Source: Herpomyces periplanetae
Taxonomy: Eukaryota > Ascomycota > Laboulbeniomycetes > Herpomycetales > Herpomycetaceae
Assembly: GCA_009733715.1 (NCBI GenBank)
Contig: WMKJ01000031.1
Coordinates: 50,382 to 114,381, forward strand
DNA: 64,000 nt
Reading direction: 5' to 3'
In this document: positions 31,101-43,026 of the stretch, in pieces
Numbering within the stretch: position 1 is the stretch's first letter
Layout: each line of letters begins with the position of its first letter
Made by a program: the position numbers and the translations under genes
The notes under the pieces: generated by a model
What the model saw: only the letters and a program-made list of their open reading frames with translations
Databases searched by the model: none
Told to the model about the DNA's origin: nothing

Positions 31101-33838
31101 TCCATCTGCCTGCCCGACAAGTTAAATATGACATGGTGTCACCGAGGCTATGAAACTAGTCTAACTTACCTTAACCTAATCGGAAAGTGATTGGGATAGA
31201 GCATTCTTAAGGCGTGCATCGCCTCAAGCGTTCACATATGTGAAACTTGACGGAATTCTCTAACCACATCATTACAATCGTATAGATCATCATCTTTGCT
31301 GTAGCCTTCATTTGCATTATTCATACTATTTACTACAATTATCGTAATCATAATCACTATCTATCGTCTGTACCATAATAACTACCATCATTTATACATG
31401 AAAGTGCACATACCACGTACTGATTCAACTTAGCACGTTTATGCATCACATGCAAAGTAACTTTTAAAGTTATACGAATAAGCTAACGGCAGTGAAGTAG
31501 CTGGATGAACACATCCAATGATTTGTCTGGACTTATTTTTTACACGGAGGAAACGCTTCACCTGTAAACGTAAGTGTAAAAGTTGCTGAAACGTATTTAC
31601 GCACACACGTAGCCGTAGCTGCATACGTAGGTGAACACGTACAAGTACCCGCAAACGGAACTCACCTGCACATGCACACGCAACTTTCTGCTTGCGTGCA
31701 GACGTATCCGCGCACAACTGGCCGGCGGGTTAACGGGCGAATTAGTGATAGGCACGTGAAGACTCGTAAATAAGAAGAAGCGTGACGATAAGCGAGCATA
31801 CCAATCTACGCATGCATGTAAGCAATCAAGTACATTAATAGTGACAGCCCCAGGGAAAAAATAAACTCACTCAAGCACACACATACACACACAAACACGT
31901 GAACTAAAAATCTCACGAAATTGTAAAGAAAACAATCTTGGTACTTCACTGTTCACTAGGTTAGAACTAAGGGAAGGACCGCTTATATTACCTAAGTGTT
32001 GAGAAAATATTTATAGGTTTTTATTAGCTAGGGTTAGGGGAAAATATTGAAAGAGTAGCCCAAAAACAAACTTCTCCCCTTAATAGACATCACTCTCTCA
32101 TGGATAAATTACACCTGTACAAGAAAAAGAAACGAAACTTCAGATGGCTGCCAAAAAACCGATTAAAAAAGGCCTGTGCGACATCTAATTACTTCCCCTA
32201 TGAGGAAAGTGTAATCCATAATCTACTAATAAATCAGCAACTCCCAATTTATCTCTTTCCTTAATACTCAATTTAATAACTCAAAAATGTGTTTCATTAT
32301 ATCTCCCTCCTATACTTATCTACCTCAATCCCACATACCCTTATTTTAATATATCAATCAATCCTCCACTTGAGATAAGTAATTGCTTTTCCCAGTTTCT
32401 TCCTAATCCGTCATTTGCTCCTTCCTCAGCCAGCCTAATAACTCCTTTCTGCAGCTCCAGTCACGAGTTTGCTGAACTTTTTCTCATTATAATTACATAA
32501 ACACCTAACATTCCTGTCGTTTTTTCTCGTCCTCTTCAACGTTTCCCACGCGTCTCACTTAATTTAACTTTCTTCTCACGCCGTTCTCTCTTTTCTTTAT
32601 TTCTTCCACTTTATCCCTCTAACTTCTCTCTTGCGTTTCCATTCAATCCTCCTAATCTCCCTTTTATTTCGTCAATTTTTGCAAAATTGCCTGCTCTCCC
32701 TTTCCTCTCTGCTAACCACTTCTATCCTAAATTTTCTTCTACCACTTAACCTTTTTTCTCCTCATATTGCTAGCTCTATCTTATTTGGCTTTTCAATATA
32801 AACACCCATTCCGGGTCAACAAACATACCCACCATCACCACACTACCCTCTCAACCCTTTCCATATCATTTCATCGTTAAAATTTACCTTTCCTTGAACT
32901 TTTACCGTCACAACCACCCTTCGCCATTATCCCACATCCCCTCCCCCTCTCGGCCACCTATCCCAGCATACACTCTTTTACCTGTCGATCGACTTAATCG
33001 TCGCTACCTTCACCCAACCTGCGGCCATACGCCTGTCAACATTTCCATTTATTATTCTTCATTCCGTGCTCCTCCCTCCCTTGACGCGACTTAAGCACAT
33101 TACTTCTATCCCTTACATCTCTCCTCCTTCGTCTCTCCAACCTTTTCTTTCTCCATATCAGGCTCGCTCTTACTTTCTTCCTCTCCGTCCAATTTTCGAA
33201 TTCTTATTCTACCGCAGTAATATTCATCTCTCCCTTAACTCCTACCTTCCCTCTCATCGGATCAAATCATCTCATATCTTTGTCGCTATTTCCCAAATAC
33301 TCACCTTATACGTTCTTCGCTCAAACTGCGCTTTCTCCATATTCACTCAACGCCTGCCTCCTCTCCATCAGTGCGCCCGTCTTTGGTCGCGCCAACCAGC
33401 CAGCTGAGCGAGATTGCCCTTCTCCATCATCGTTTAATTCCTTTCTTCAAAGAAGACATCATTTAGGCATCTCTTTCTTTTCCTGTGTGCTTCTCCCTCG
33501 CTTCTTGGTCAATGCGAGACGCGTCGCCTCGATTTCAACTTGGTTGTTTTCTTCTCGAATTCCCTCGTCTCTTTTTACCCTTCTCCCTCCCCTACTTTTC
33601 CCTCTAAACTCTCCCTCCATCTTCCACCTTTAACTCTCTTTCGCGCTGATACACCATCGGAATAACAAAACATTTACCCCATTTTCCCCCGCTATCATCA
33701 TACCTAATTATATTACCCTTTACAACATTTCTCCCCTTCCTCTCTCTAAATCTTGGGGCAAGCTTGGTTACTTCTATTCTTCTGTTCACAGACGTATCAA
33801 GGTCTTAGTACTATTCTGAGTTATTCTTCACATCTGAG

Positions 33839-36538
33839 ATGTCGTCGACTTCTGTGAACAGACCTGTGGATTTGAAACAGAAGGAGGCCTATCTCAACAA
33901 AAATTTGCAGGTCTATGGCATATATTCCGCCCTCGCCAAAGGAAAAGCACCTTCAAATAAACAATTAGACACTATATTTAACAGTGTTCTGCATTCAAAA
34001 GCCTTATCTGCACCTTCATCTCGCCTATCTAATGATGGAAAGACTCTCATTTCGGACGTATGTCGCGTTCTAGAGCAGTTGAAACTCTTCATATTAGTCA
34101 AAAATGGTGGAAATCTCTTTCAAAATTTCATATGGCAAACTCGACAGGTAAAATTCTCCGACACCCACGCTCCCCAAGTTGGAATCTCGAAAGACGTTGC
34201 CAAACAAAATGGTCATGAGCTACTGGATGGCCTACGAACTTTGGGTACTTTGCTTATCACCAATGGGCAATTTAGAAAATTGCTTAACGATTTTGTTATT
34301 CTTTTTCGTTCCATGGCGGGTGATGCTGCTAGCATTGCAGCGACTCATGTTAATCCGACCCCCGAACAATTAACCCAAATCGATGAGCCCGCCGAAGACA
34401 ACACATGGCATGAGGCACCCAACTTATCTGCTGATCGTCTCAAGGACGACTTGAAGAGTCGGTACGAAAAGAATAAACCTTTCGGTAATCGTAATCCTGC
34501 CAAATCTGGTACAACGAGCAAATCACCCTTGGTCGAAAATTCTGTTCACGGTCCTTCGAGCCCCAAAACTGAGGGTGCCATGAGCAAATGGCAAGAGAAG
34601 ACCAAAGAGTATATGAGTGAGAAAATTCCGCGTGAGCGTCGTGATCAGACAATTTGGAGACTCAAAAAGATGATTGCTGAAATTCAGGGTCATCAGGATT
34701 GTAAGTGTTATAGTTGGTCCTATTTATCCATGATGCATGTGATTCGTGGAACCATGATTGTTCTGATTGGCTGACATTACCGACGGCAGATCAACGAGCT
34801 GTGGAAACTATTTTGCGATTATTCGAAGAATATTCGTCTCATTTGAGCAAAACTGAGAAACAGGGTGCAGATTCCGCAAAAGGTAATTACTCCTTGGCAA
34901 AGTCGTTTATTTTATTGTGCTAACTCCATATTTAGAGCTTTTCGGAAAGACCCGAGGTCCCCTTCAAAACCTGAAAACTATTATTGAGCGGATTGCAAAT
35001 TTTACATCTTTGGACGATTTGAACGATTCAGTCGACGCAATATTCAAGTGTGCGAAGAGTGACTCCGAGTTGAAGGGGTGGTTTAGCAACATTGGGACTT
35101 ATATTCGAAACTGCCTTAAGGAACAGGGTTACGTTCTTCGCGATTCAGCAGAGGCTGAAGGTAAACAGCTTTACAATACTGGCACATATCTAATCCGTGA
35201 CAAGTATTCATCACAATTCAATCGTGTGTTTGATGAATCAAAAGCATTTGGAAAACAACTTGAAGCAGACCCCCAAAATCAGGCACTCGAGAAAGCCATC
35301 AAAAAGTTATGCCTCGACTTGGGTCAGGATGGCAACGGCAAATTAAAATTCAAGCCACACTTAGTAAAGGACTTATCAGATGTCGTTGTGCCTGGTTTGC
35401 TCGAGAATGTTCATTACATCCCCGTTCCCCGTGTCGAGTATAGCGATCAGATGTTTGATATGGTCGTTGAAAACTTGGTAATAGAAGCAGATAACATGAC
35501 TCCCAATGTAATGGAACTTAGCTCCGATAACTTTTGGCGTTGGGGACGCAGAAACATGACTAGTCGTAATAAAAACAAGGCCATGCTATATGTCGCAGGA
35601 ATCCAAACCGATATGCGAGGTAAGTTGAAGACCTATTCCATGCATTAGCGATATGCTAATTTTTTCTCTTCCCAGATGTGAACTACTACATACGTCGCAA
35701 GGAAGGTTTCCCGTCATTCTACGATGTCGGCGTGGTTGATGTCTTGTTGGGCGGTGAAGGTCTGTCTTTTCGTATGGATATGGAGACAGCCGACCCTTCT
35801 GATACTGCAAATTACTTCAAAGTTAATGACGTTAAGGTCGACATTAAAAATCTCCAGGTACGATTCAAACAGAGTCGTCACAAGTTCCTGATAGCCCTTG
35901 TGAAGCCGATTGTTATGAGGTTACTTCGACCCATAGTCAGTAAGGTGGTCGAAAAGCAGCTAAGGGAATCGGCAGCGCAGTTCGATTCTCTTTTATGCCA
36001 GGTGAAACAAGAAGTGGACCGTCAAAATGGCGCTTCTGATGGAAAGGACGATTCAACCGAGAACATATACAAGAGGTATGCTTCAACATTTAAAAAACAA
36101 CTGGAGCTACGAAAACAACAAAAGGGTGCGTCAGGCAAGCAGAAACCTCCACCAAAGATCAATTTTGCATTTTCAGCCGAAGACAGTATTTTCCCCGACC
36201 TCAAGTTGCCTAGTGGTATTTCCAATAAGGCAACCGAATATCGGGAGCTAGCTGCGAGAGGCGATCAGTGGGAAAGTCCTGTATTTTCTCTTTGCAGTTC
36301 ACAGGAGACAATTGGCATACCCAGTCCTCCAGCCATTACTCGAAAGAGTAAGTATCGCGGTGTTTCTGTGTCTGCAGCCACATTAAACGCGAATGTCGGC
36401 GCGCCGACATTGAGTAGCGGGCCTGTAGCTACTGCTGCGAGTGTGGCTAATGAAGCGGTCAAAAAGTCATCTTCTGTTGATGTTTCTACCAAGGGGTTTA
36501 GTCGGGAGGTGGAAAAGGCGTTCGACGGTCAGACATAA
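33839..36538 (+). CDS. HAM1-like protein (HAM1_N/HAM1_C, BPI-like fold family)
   Basis: Four exons, 33839-34700, 34790-34882, 34936-35619 and 35676-36538 (833 aa). Introns are 89, 53 and 56 nt, all interrupting at phase 1, with CTGAC/CTAAC-type branches and GTAAGT/GTAATT donors. The ATG at 33839 gives MSSTSVNRPVDLKQKEAYLN. The N-terminal half (helical, KQNGHELLDGLRTLGTLLITNGQFRKLLND, then a charged linker and IPRERRDQTIWRLKKMIAEIQGH) and the strand-rich half (VEYSDQMFDMVVENLVIEADNMTPNV, then DVNYYIRRKEGFP, VGVVDVLLGGEGLSFRM) match the fungal HAM1-like domains, relatives of BPI/LBP lipid-binding proteins. The role is poorly known; membrane or lipid binding is inferred from the fold. The C-terminus is Ser/Ala-rich and disordered. 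Confidence 0.88.
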
Positions 36539-37842
36539 GCAGTTTTGAAAGCTGGGATCTAATCGAGTGTACGAAGGAGCGCGTCCTCTGTTGAAATGTT
36601 TATTTTCTTTGTTTTTTGTTTTTTTATTCACGTGGAGAATCCGTATCGATGAACGAACAAACGGCTTTTGGCGTCCTGCTCTACCCGGAAATTCCGGGAA
36701 TCGAATCAATTCATCCCAATTCCGCTTTAGATGCGGGAGAAAGAGTAAACGCGTGGAGCGTTAACGTTTTTCGATAAGGTTGGAAGTTTTTGACGGCTTC
36801 ATTAATGGGGCCGCCCGTGTGGTGCTGGAAGTATTATTCTCGATATGTTTACCCATGATGAGATGTAACAGTGATGATGTGCCGTAACTCTGATTAAGAG
36901 AGTTTCGAGGTTTCCCTCCGACACAGTTCACTGGACCTCAACTTAAGCCCTCACTATAATCGTCTACTGGTCAAGTCAGCACGCTATTTTCTCAGCGTTG
37001 AGCTTCAACTTGCGGTTGGGCGCGGGACAGTTTGGAGGTTTGGTATGGAGAATGCGCGCGTGCGAGTTTGTCGTTTAATGATGTTACCTCGTTTGTAGTT
37101 GGCGGTGGTGGACTATTAATATTAAAAATGGACGAACATGAGATTCCCGTAATACCCATTTCTCTTCTCTCGTCCACCAACTTTCATTTTATTTGATGAA
37201 ATTGTCGATAATCGTGAACTTCCCGTTAATCAGTGTCCAGCTTTCGCACTCGACGCATTTACCAGAATTTCAGTTGTTCATAACTTAGTCTGGTTGTATC
37301 GTCAGGGGATGGGACGGAGAGGTTTTCCACTTGTTTTAATAGTTTGAAGATTTTGACTCGTTCACTGGCTGGGGAAGATTTTTACTTATTTTCGTACTTC
37401 GTTTAAATTCTCCCTTATTTTGATGAATTGAGCGGTTATTCTCGCGATCCATTTAAGTTAACACTCATCTTTATCGTTCGTTAAAAATATTAATTTAATT
37501 GCACGTTTATTTGTGCTTACAGGGTGAAGGATCCTCGTGGTTTGACTATCGTACATAATTCTCCGGAATGAGGTGGACTATTTTTGGATGTTTTATGTTT
37601 TTGGTATCTGTTATGAAGCCTGTATTTTCTAAAATTCAGTCATCCTATGAGTTTACCTTGGGGAGTTTGTATGCTACATAGCGATAGGTATTGATGATGT
37701 CCAAAGGATTGGTTTTTACGTAGTAGACTTTAGCGTGACATTGGGATTGCAGGGGTGGTAGACTAGAGGTTTGTACGGAAGTGTGGGAAGTAGAATTATC
37801 AAGTACACAAGGGCTTAAATGTTCGAAGGACAAGTACAAGGA
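36539..37842. other. Convergent intergenic region, 1.3 kb
   Basis: Lies between the 3' ends of the HAM1-like and TFIIIC genes. AT-rich, with no gene, RNA gene or repeat recognised. Confidence 0.5.
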
Positions 37843-40800
37843 TCAAGTATTGGAAAAAAGCATAGGAACGAGCCACCAAAATTCTCGGGGATAAAGTCTC
37901 GAAGTAATGGTCAAGGGTGGAGGAGAGGGCTGGGACAGGATCACATGTGATTGATGAAGCCAACCAACCAGGGAAAAGATTTCACAATGTTGAAGAGTAG
38001 TAGAGGACGGACCGCCAACACAGTGTTGGGAAGTGAAACACGGTGAAGTTAGGGGAGTACATCGTAAGACATTAATAAGTCGAGAAAGGCGAGTTCCAGG
38101 GTGTAAAGCCAGGTACGCAAGGATTTTACACAGAAGGGCAGTTAAAAGAGTAGGAAGGGGACGGTTAGTGGGAGATTGCCACAGTGGGGTAAAGCGGAGT
38201 GAAGTAAAAAGGTCGGGTAATGGAGCCAAACGGGGGCGAAGAGATTGGGCAAGAAGGGAAGCAAGAGGAGTATAAGCAGGAGTAAGTTTAAGATGAAGAG
38301 GTAAACGGTAAGCATGACGAGCGATGAGACGAGTACGGTAGAGGGGAAGTAGTTCAGAGGGCCATAGACTAGGCAGAGGAACGTGTAAAGAGATGCGGGC
38401 GTGAGCTAGTAAGTTAATGATGAGGATGGCATGGGGAGTAGACAATTCAACAGGTAAGGGGTACGGAGGAAGAGGAGAATTGGATAATAAACGATCCAGA
38501 GTGAAGGCCAAGGTCCAGGCAGAGGAAAGGCCAGATACGGGGATTGCGTGGTGGGCAAGGTTTGCCCAAAAGGTTGGTGAAAGAGACCAGGCTACGGGAT
38601 TTTTATAACAAGGTGGAGAATCGTGGCGGTAGGCGATTAAATTTTTAAGGTGAAGGGAACGTAAGATTAGTTGGGTAGCATTGGAGTTGACGTTTACGTC
38701 GGTATTCGTAGGGCTTTCCATTTCACCGCTCGCGATTAAACTACGTACGCTTGAAAAGGTTATCAAATCGGCGGATGGTTCGCGTGTACAGGGTCGGGCA
38801 GGCGGTGAGGAGGAAGGATATACGGGTCGGAGCAGGGGGATTTGATGCAAATTTTTATCGCGAACGGACGTTAAGGAAGGTAGATTATAAAAGGATTCAC
38901 CAACACCTTCAAAATAAGCTTGACTCGCTTCAGACGTTAAGGTTAATACACGGGTATAGCGTGTTAAAGCTTCTAGCGTTGCCGGAAGCTGTATTTCACT
39001 ATTCCGAGGATGATGATGATGTTTCACAATGGGTACGTTAACTGGACTGGATGTCGTAGTGTTTTTATACGATATAGGTGGACACTGGTACGAATATTCA
39101 CGAGGTACCTTGGAAACAAGTGACGATGATAGTGCTTCACACGAGGCCGTCTGTTGAAAGGACGTCGACGTAATATGATGGTAAGGGGGAATTGGTGTTG
39201 ATGTGGATGACGACGTTAATGAATGTAAATACTGTGTTATCATGTCGACTATGTTAACACTTTGCGTAAAGTAGACGTATGTAAAAATTTCCCGATTGGG
39301 AAACTGTTGACGTAGTAGAGCACTTAGGGAGTTGAACAGTTCCGGATTGACACGACGTTGCATGCGAACTCGATCACGATACCTACGTAATATGTGTATT
39401 TTACCAATTACGCATGTCCAGTCTGCTGATTGCTCTGCCCCGTATTCTAATATTCCGACTATCCAGGTAAACATTAATACGGCTTCTTGATATGCGGAAT
39501 CGCGAAGTAAACGTTTAAATAATTTTTTTCGGTCGGGTAGCTTTTCATGTATATTGGAAGATTGGGGAGTGCAAATATCACGAACTAAATCACGTAAAGA
39601 GTTAAGCCATTCATCATTGAATAAATTTTGTTTAATGATCAGTTGACCCGATGATTCAGTTAACACATTAATGGACGATGAAGGGGTCTGATTTGTTGAA
39701 CAATCATTGGTATTACTTCGTTTCCGTTTATGACTTAACCGTTGAGACTCTTTAATACAAGATTTCTCCCTTAAAATGTTCGATTTCTTACGCTCAGCTT
39801 TATGTTGAATTAAAGCAGCACGAGCAGCCTGTCGAGCAGCTCGTTCGATTTCTCGTCTCTCGGCTCTTCGTTGATAGGATTTAACCCAGGCTGGCAATTC
39901 AATTCGTTCTACATCTAATGCACTATCAATATCCCGAAAGTAAGGATCCCGAAACGTTCCAGATCTTTTTCCAACACTATAATCACCAAGTTGAGTAGGA
40001 ATATAGATATCGGGATAAGCAGACTGTATAGCTGTGCAAACAAAACTGATTTGTTTCTCGCAATTATTGGTACTTGGTATATAAATGACCGTTTTACGAA
40101 TGGTTCTAGAAAACTTATCAAAAAACTCGAATTCCTGACGCTGTAAACTCCCCGACTCAATCATTATACTGATTACACGAGCCATTGTTTTAACGTCAGG
40201 CTTCAATCCTCCATATCGTTCGTTCCAAACATCACAAAATGGTCGATACAACTCGTTGCCACCGGGGGCTGCACCGCCACACCGAGTCACGAGTTCCCGG
40301 AGAATTTCGCTGCGCCGAAACATCATGAGGCCACCGCTCACGTGCAGCCCGCCTTTTTTTTTGAAGCCGGGGGTCGGCAAACCGGGTGCTGTGCCCGGCC
40401 CGGCTTCGGCATTTGCACAGCCATGTTCGTCTCGTCTCGTATTCTTTCCTAATTGGGTTAATTTGATCACGATAATCAAGCTAAACGCTTCATTTGCCGG
40501 AATTCCGTGATAAATGTAAATTCCATTGCGTTGTATATTCCTTAAATCTTCTACTACGATTCCTTCATATTGTCGTAAACTTAATTCCCATTCATTATAC
40601 TTTTCTTGGGTAATGTTTATCTGAAATGGTAATTCTTTCGTTATTAAATTAGCCCAATTTTTCTTTTGTAACAGTTGATGTAAATGAGTTGTTGATAGAT
40701 TTAACTTCTCAGTTAACTCTTTCATTAGATTTCCACACACATATGTTAGCGTAGCGGACTTTTCAATTGCCATTATTGCGTCGAATATGGCTATTTGACG

Positions 40801-43026
40801 TGCACGTAATGAAATCCTTTCAATATCCCTTTCATTATACTCTTTTTCCCCAAGACACGATCTATAATTCATACATTCAGGTAGCTCGTATCTAACCGGC
40901 AATACAAGTGAACGTTCATCGTCAATATCCGTGGAATACGATAAGGGTATAGGTGTAATTGTAAGTGAAGATGTGGATGTAGGTCCGAGTCCGAGTTCAG
41001 GTCTAGATCCCGCTTGACTGGCTGGTATGGGTAAAGGTAACATTGACAGAGATGATGCAATGGATTCATCCGGTACGTGATGCTGGCGATTATTGGATGC
41101 ACTTGATCCACTACACTTTACCGTACGCTGTGCTCGTTGAAAAAAGGATTTTTCATTACCTTTAGACTCACATGCTTTAACAATATCCAGCAACCTTCCG
41201 CGCCCGGTAGACTTGAACAAAAACCGTTGGTCAACCTGTGGAAAACCCCATTGTCCCATTGGTCGTGAAACATGATGAAACGCGGAGCGAGTTTCTTGAA
41301 ACGTCTCACTACAATCAAGCTGGTTTGTCAATACGGTTTTTCGTTGCGAGTCATGACTCGTTGATTTGACAACATCCCAGTTAGCTTTGCCTTGATTCAC
41401 AAGTAGTGCATAATTAGATCTTGATCTGTATACAAAATGTATTTGTTTATCCGTTAATGCCGTATCCTTAACGATAGATAAATGTTTAAGGTAATTAGGC
41501 TGGCTATGTTCCCATGCATCAGTTAATCGATCCATTATAATATCAAAAGGTCTGCGCCAGAATGGTCCAAATGTTCTATTGCGTAACTCCATCGACGATA
41601 ACCCCTTTTCACCTGCTTGATGAACCACTGTATAAATCTGATTGGTGATATGTCTCTCGGGTTCCCAGGTTGAACGAAATGTATTCAGACTTAATAATTC
41701 GTTCCCTTCTTTACTAGATTCTGCCACAATTTTATTACCTGCTTCACACATTTCACCATTAATGACTTTAGCTGTATTTATTGGTTCCAATACTTCTTCT
41801 TCATCTTCCTCATCATCCGATTCATTAACACCAATATAAGCATCACCATTTTTACGGCGCAATTGATCTTGAACCGACCACTGTGCAGCATCTTTAACAC
41901 TTAGACTTTCAAATAATTCCTTGTCACGCTCAGTAGGCACCCTAATTAACTTAACGGCTTTTTTCCATACACAGCGCTGCGATCCAACGTCAACTGGGTA
42001 CTCAACTCTTGCTCTTATTCGGCAAATTATCCCAATCATGGATAATTTTTCCAAAGTTCGCTGCAAAAATTTTCTCGGCCATTCTTTAGGCACCACAATT
42101 CCCAATGCACGACGTAAATCTTCCAATGTTAAAACTTTTGTGTCTTTTAATGCCAAGTAAACTGCATCAATTATTCGATTCAAGTGTATTGTGGAATTTG
42201 TCCGTATACGTAAATCTCTACGTTCTCCATCTTCTACTAAAGTTTCACATGTTTCGGTAGTGTTTGGCTCATATGTTGCGACTAAAGCATTTCCTTCACC
42301 GTTGAAAACGTTTATATGAGCCGTTGATTCATTGCACGTGTCTACTAACGAACGCAACGTTAACAAGCTGGTGCGTGTTCCCCCGATGATAACGGCTTTC
42401 TTGATAATGTATCCCCTTTCGAACAGTTTATCAGTTCGCTTTGGAATGGATCGTTTATCTTGCCCACTTAATCGAATTAGCTCATTTTGACCGATTCCTA
42501 AACTTCCTTTCAACGCTATCAAGCTTAAAAGTTGAAATTCCTTTGAAGAAACTCGCTTATAATCAATACCGTGCCCACAAATTGACATCCAGTACTGCTT
42601 TTCAGTTGTAAATACGCGCAAATCAATTTTCGTAACTAAGATTCCGTTAACAAAAATCTTTCCATTTTCATCTACCGTCCACTGATGACTTCTAGCTTCA
42701 TTTGCACGTTCTAGTATACCATTAATATCCACATTACAAGCTTGCTCGGGATATGATGTTATTCTGCTGATATCGTGAAACGTTTGCCATGAAATTCCCT
42801 CAAGTCTTCCATCATGACCAACCAATATTTCCTTATGCTGCGTTACCCATTTCCATACATACTCTAGAAAAACCGTATCTTTGCTTAAGCTTGGTTCATC
42901 ATTTGTACCCGACCTGTTTGACCACGCGTAAAATTCTTCAATACATAACACAAAATCATCCGAGCCCATTCCAACGCAGCCCGTCAACCCGATTTTCCGC
43001 CATATAAACTCCACCAGGTCATCCAT
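37843..43026 (-). CDS. TFC3: TFIIIC largest (B-block-binding) subunit, Tfc3/Sfc3-like
   Basis: 1727 residues in one exon, starting at ATG 43024-43026 (MDDLVEFIWRKIGLTGC). A winged-helix B-block TFIIIC domain is at about residues 165-235 (QLLSLIALKGSLGIGQNELIRLSGQDKRSIPKRTDKLFERGYI). More winged-helix-like segments follow (LKDTKVLTLEDLRRALGI; GEKGLSSMELRNRTFG). A region of the type RRSEILRELVTRCGG...GGNELYR...DVKTMARVISIMIESGSLQR matches the extended fungal Tfc3 domain. The protein binds the internal B box of tRNA genes and recruits TFIIIB and Pol III. The last ~350 residues are Pro/Leu-rich and DNA-compositionally skewed (purine-rich plus strand). An unusual GC-rich patch (40250-40435) encodes a Gly/Pro/Ala linker. 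Family assignment rests on the domains; overall identity could be low. Confidence 0.85.
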   Translation of the reverse strand: MDDLVEFIWRKIGLTGCVGMGSDDFVLCIEEFYAWSNRSGTNDEPSLSKDTVFLEYVWKWVTQHKEILVGHDGRLEGISWQTFHDISRITSYPEQACNVDINGILERANEARSHQWTVDENGKIFVNGILVTKIDLRVFTTEKQYWMSICGHGIDYKRVSSKEFQLLSLIALKGSLGIGQNELIRLSGQDKRSIPKRTDKLFERGYIIKKAVIIGGTRTSLLTLRSLVDTCNESTAHINVFNGEGNALVATYEPNTTETCETLVEDGERRDLRIRTNSTIHLNRIIDAVYLALKDTKVLTLEDLRRALGIVVPKEWPRKFLQRTLEKLSMIGIICRIRARVEYPVDVGSQRCVWKKAVKLIRVPTERDKELFESLSVKDAAQWSVQDQLRRKNGDAYIGVNESDDEEDEEEVLEPINTAKVINGEMCEAGNKIVAESSKEGNELLSLNTFRSTWEPERHITNQIYTVVHQAGEKGLSSMELRNRTFGPFWRRPFDIIMDRLTDAWEHSQPNYLKHLSIVKDTALTDKQIHFVYRSRSNYALLVNQGKANWDVVKSTSHDSQRKTVLTNQLDCSETFQETRSAFHHVSRPMGQWGFPQVDQRFLFKSTGRGRLLDIVKACESKGNEKSFFQRAQRTVKCSGSSASNNRQHHVPDESIASSLSMLPLPIPASQAGSRPELGLGPTSTSSLTITPIPLSYSTDIDDERSLVLPVRYELPECMNYRSCLGEKEYNERDIERISLRARQIAIFDAIMAIEKSATLTYVCGNLMKELTEKLNLSTTHLHQLLQKKNWANLITKELPFQINITQEKYNEWELSLRQYEGIVVEDLRNIQRNGIYIYHGIPANEAFSLIIVIKLTQLGKNTRRDEHGCANAEAGPGTAPGLPTPGFKKKGGLHVSGGLMMFRRSEILRELVTRCGGAAPGGNELYRPFCDVWNERYGGLKPDVKTMARVISIMIESGSLQRQEFEFFDKFSRTIRKTVIYIPSTNNCEKQISFVCTAIQSAYPDIYIPTQLGDYSVGKRSGTFRDPYFRDIDSALDVERIELPAWVKSYQRRAERREIERAARQAARAALIQHKAERKKSNILREKSCIKESQRLSHKRKRSNTNDCSTNQTPSSSINVLTESSGQLIIKQNLFNDEWLNSLRDLVRDICTPQSSNIHEKLPDRKKLFKRLLRDSAYQEAVLMFTWIVGILEYGAEQSADWTCVIGKIHILRRYRDRVRMQRRVNPELFNSLSALLRQQFPNREIFTYVYFTQSVNIVDMITQYLHSLTSSSTSTPIPPYHHITSTSFQQTASCEALSSSLVSKVPREYSYQCPPISYKNTTTSSPVNVPIVKHHHHPRNSEIQLPATLEALTRYTRVLTLTSEASQAYFEGVGESFYNLPSLTSVRDKNLHQIPLLRPVYPSSSPPARPCTREPSADLITFSSVRSLIASGEMESPTNTDVNVNSNATQLILRSLHLKNLIAYRHDSPPCYKNPVAWSLSPTFWANLAHHAIPVSGLSSAWTLAFTLDRLLSNSPLPPYPLPVELSTPHAILIINLLAHARISLHVPLPSLWPSELLPLYRTRLIARHAYRLPLHLKLTPAYTPLASLLAQSLRPRLAPLPDLFTSLRFTPLWQSPTNRPLPTLLTALLCKILAYLALHPGTRLSRLINVLRCTPLTSPCFTSQHCVGGPSSTTLQHCEIFSLVGWLHQSHVILSQPSPPPLTITSRLYPREFWWLVPMLFSNT

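Larger units (their letters stand above)
26234..33838. other. Gene-poor region, 7.6 kb
   Basis: No open frame here encodes a recognisable protein, and I could not assemble exons of any family. About 27400-29700 and 32200-33838 are strongly pyrimidine-rich on the plus strand. Between them the DNA is mixed, with ATGCAT-rich repeats (30058-30104), (CACGTA)-like runs (30856-30890), TCCA-type degenerate repeats (31020-31100) and ACGTA-rich DNA (31560-31700). It could hold long leaders or non-coding transcripts; nothing in the sequence proves this. I saw no tRNA A/B boxes. Confidence 0.6.

Noticed and set aside
31439-31717. 92-codon minus-strand frame in an ACGTA-rich region
   Set aside because: Composition-driven Arg/Cys/Leu repeats, no homology recognised.
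32894-33633. Plus-strand frames ahead of the HAM1-like gene
   Set aside because: Pyrimidine-rich leader giving Ser/Pro/Leu/Phe peptide; no ATG context or conserved domain.
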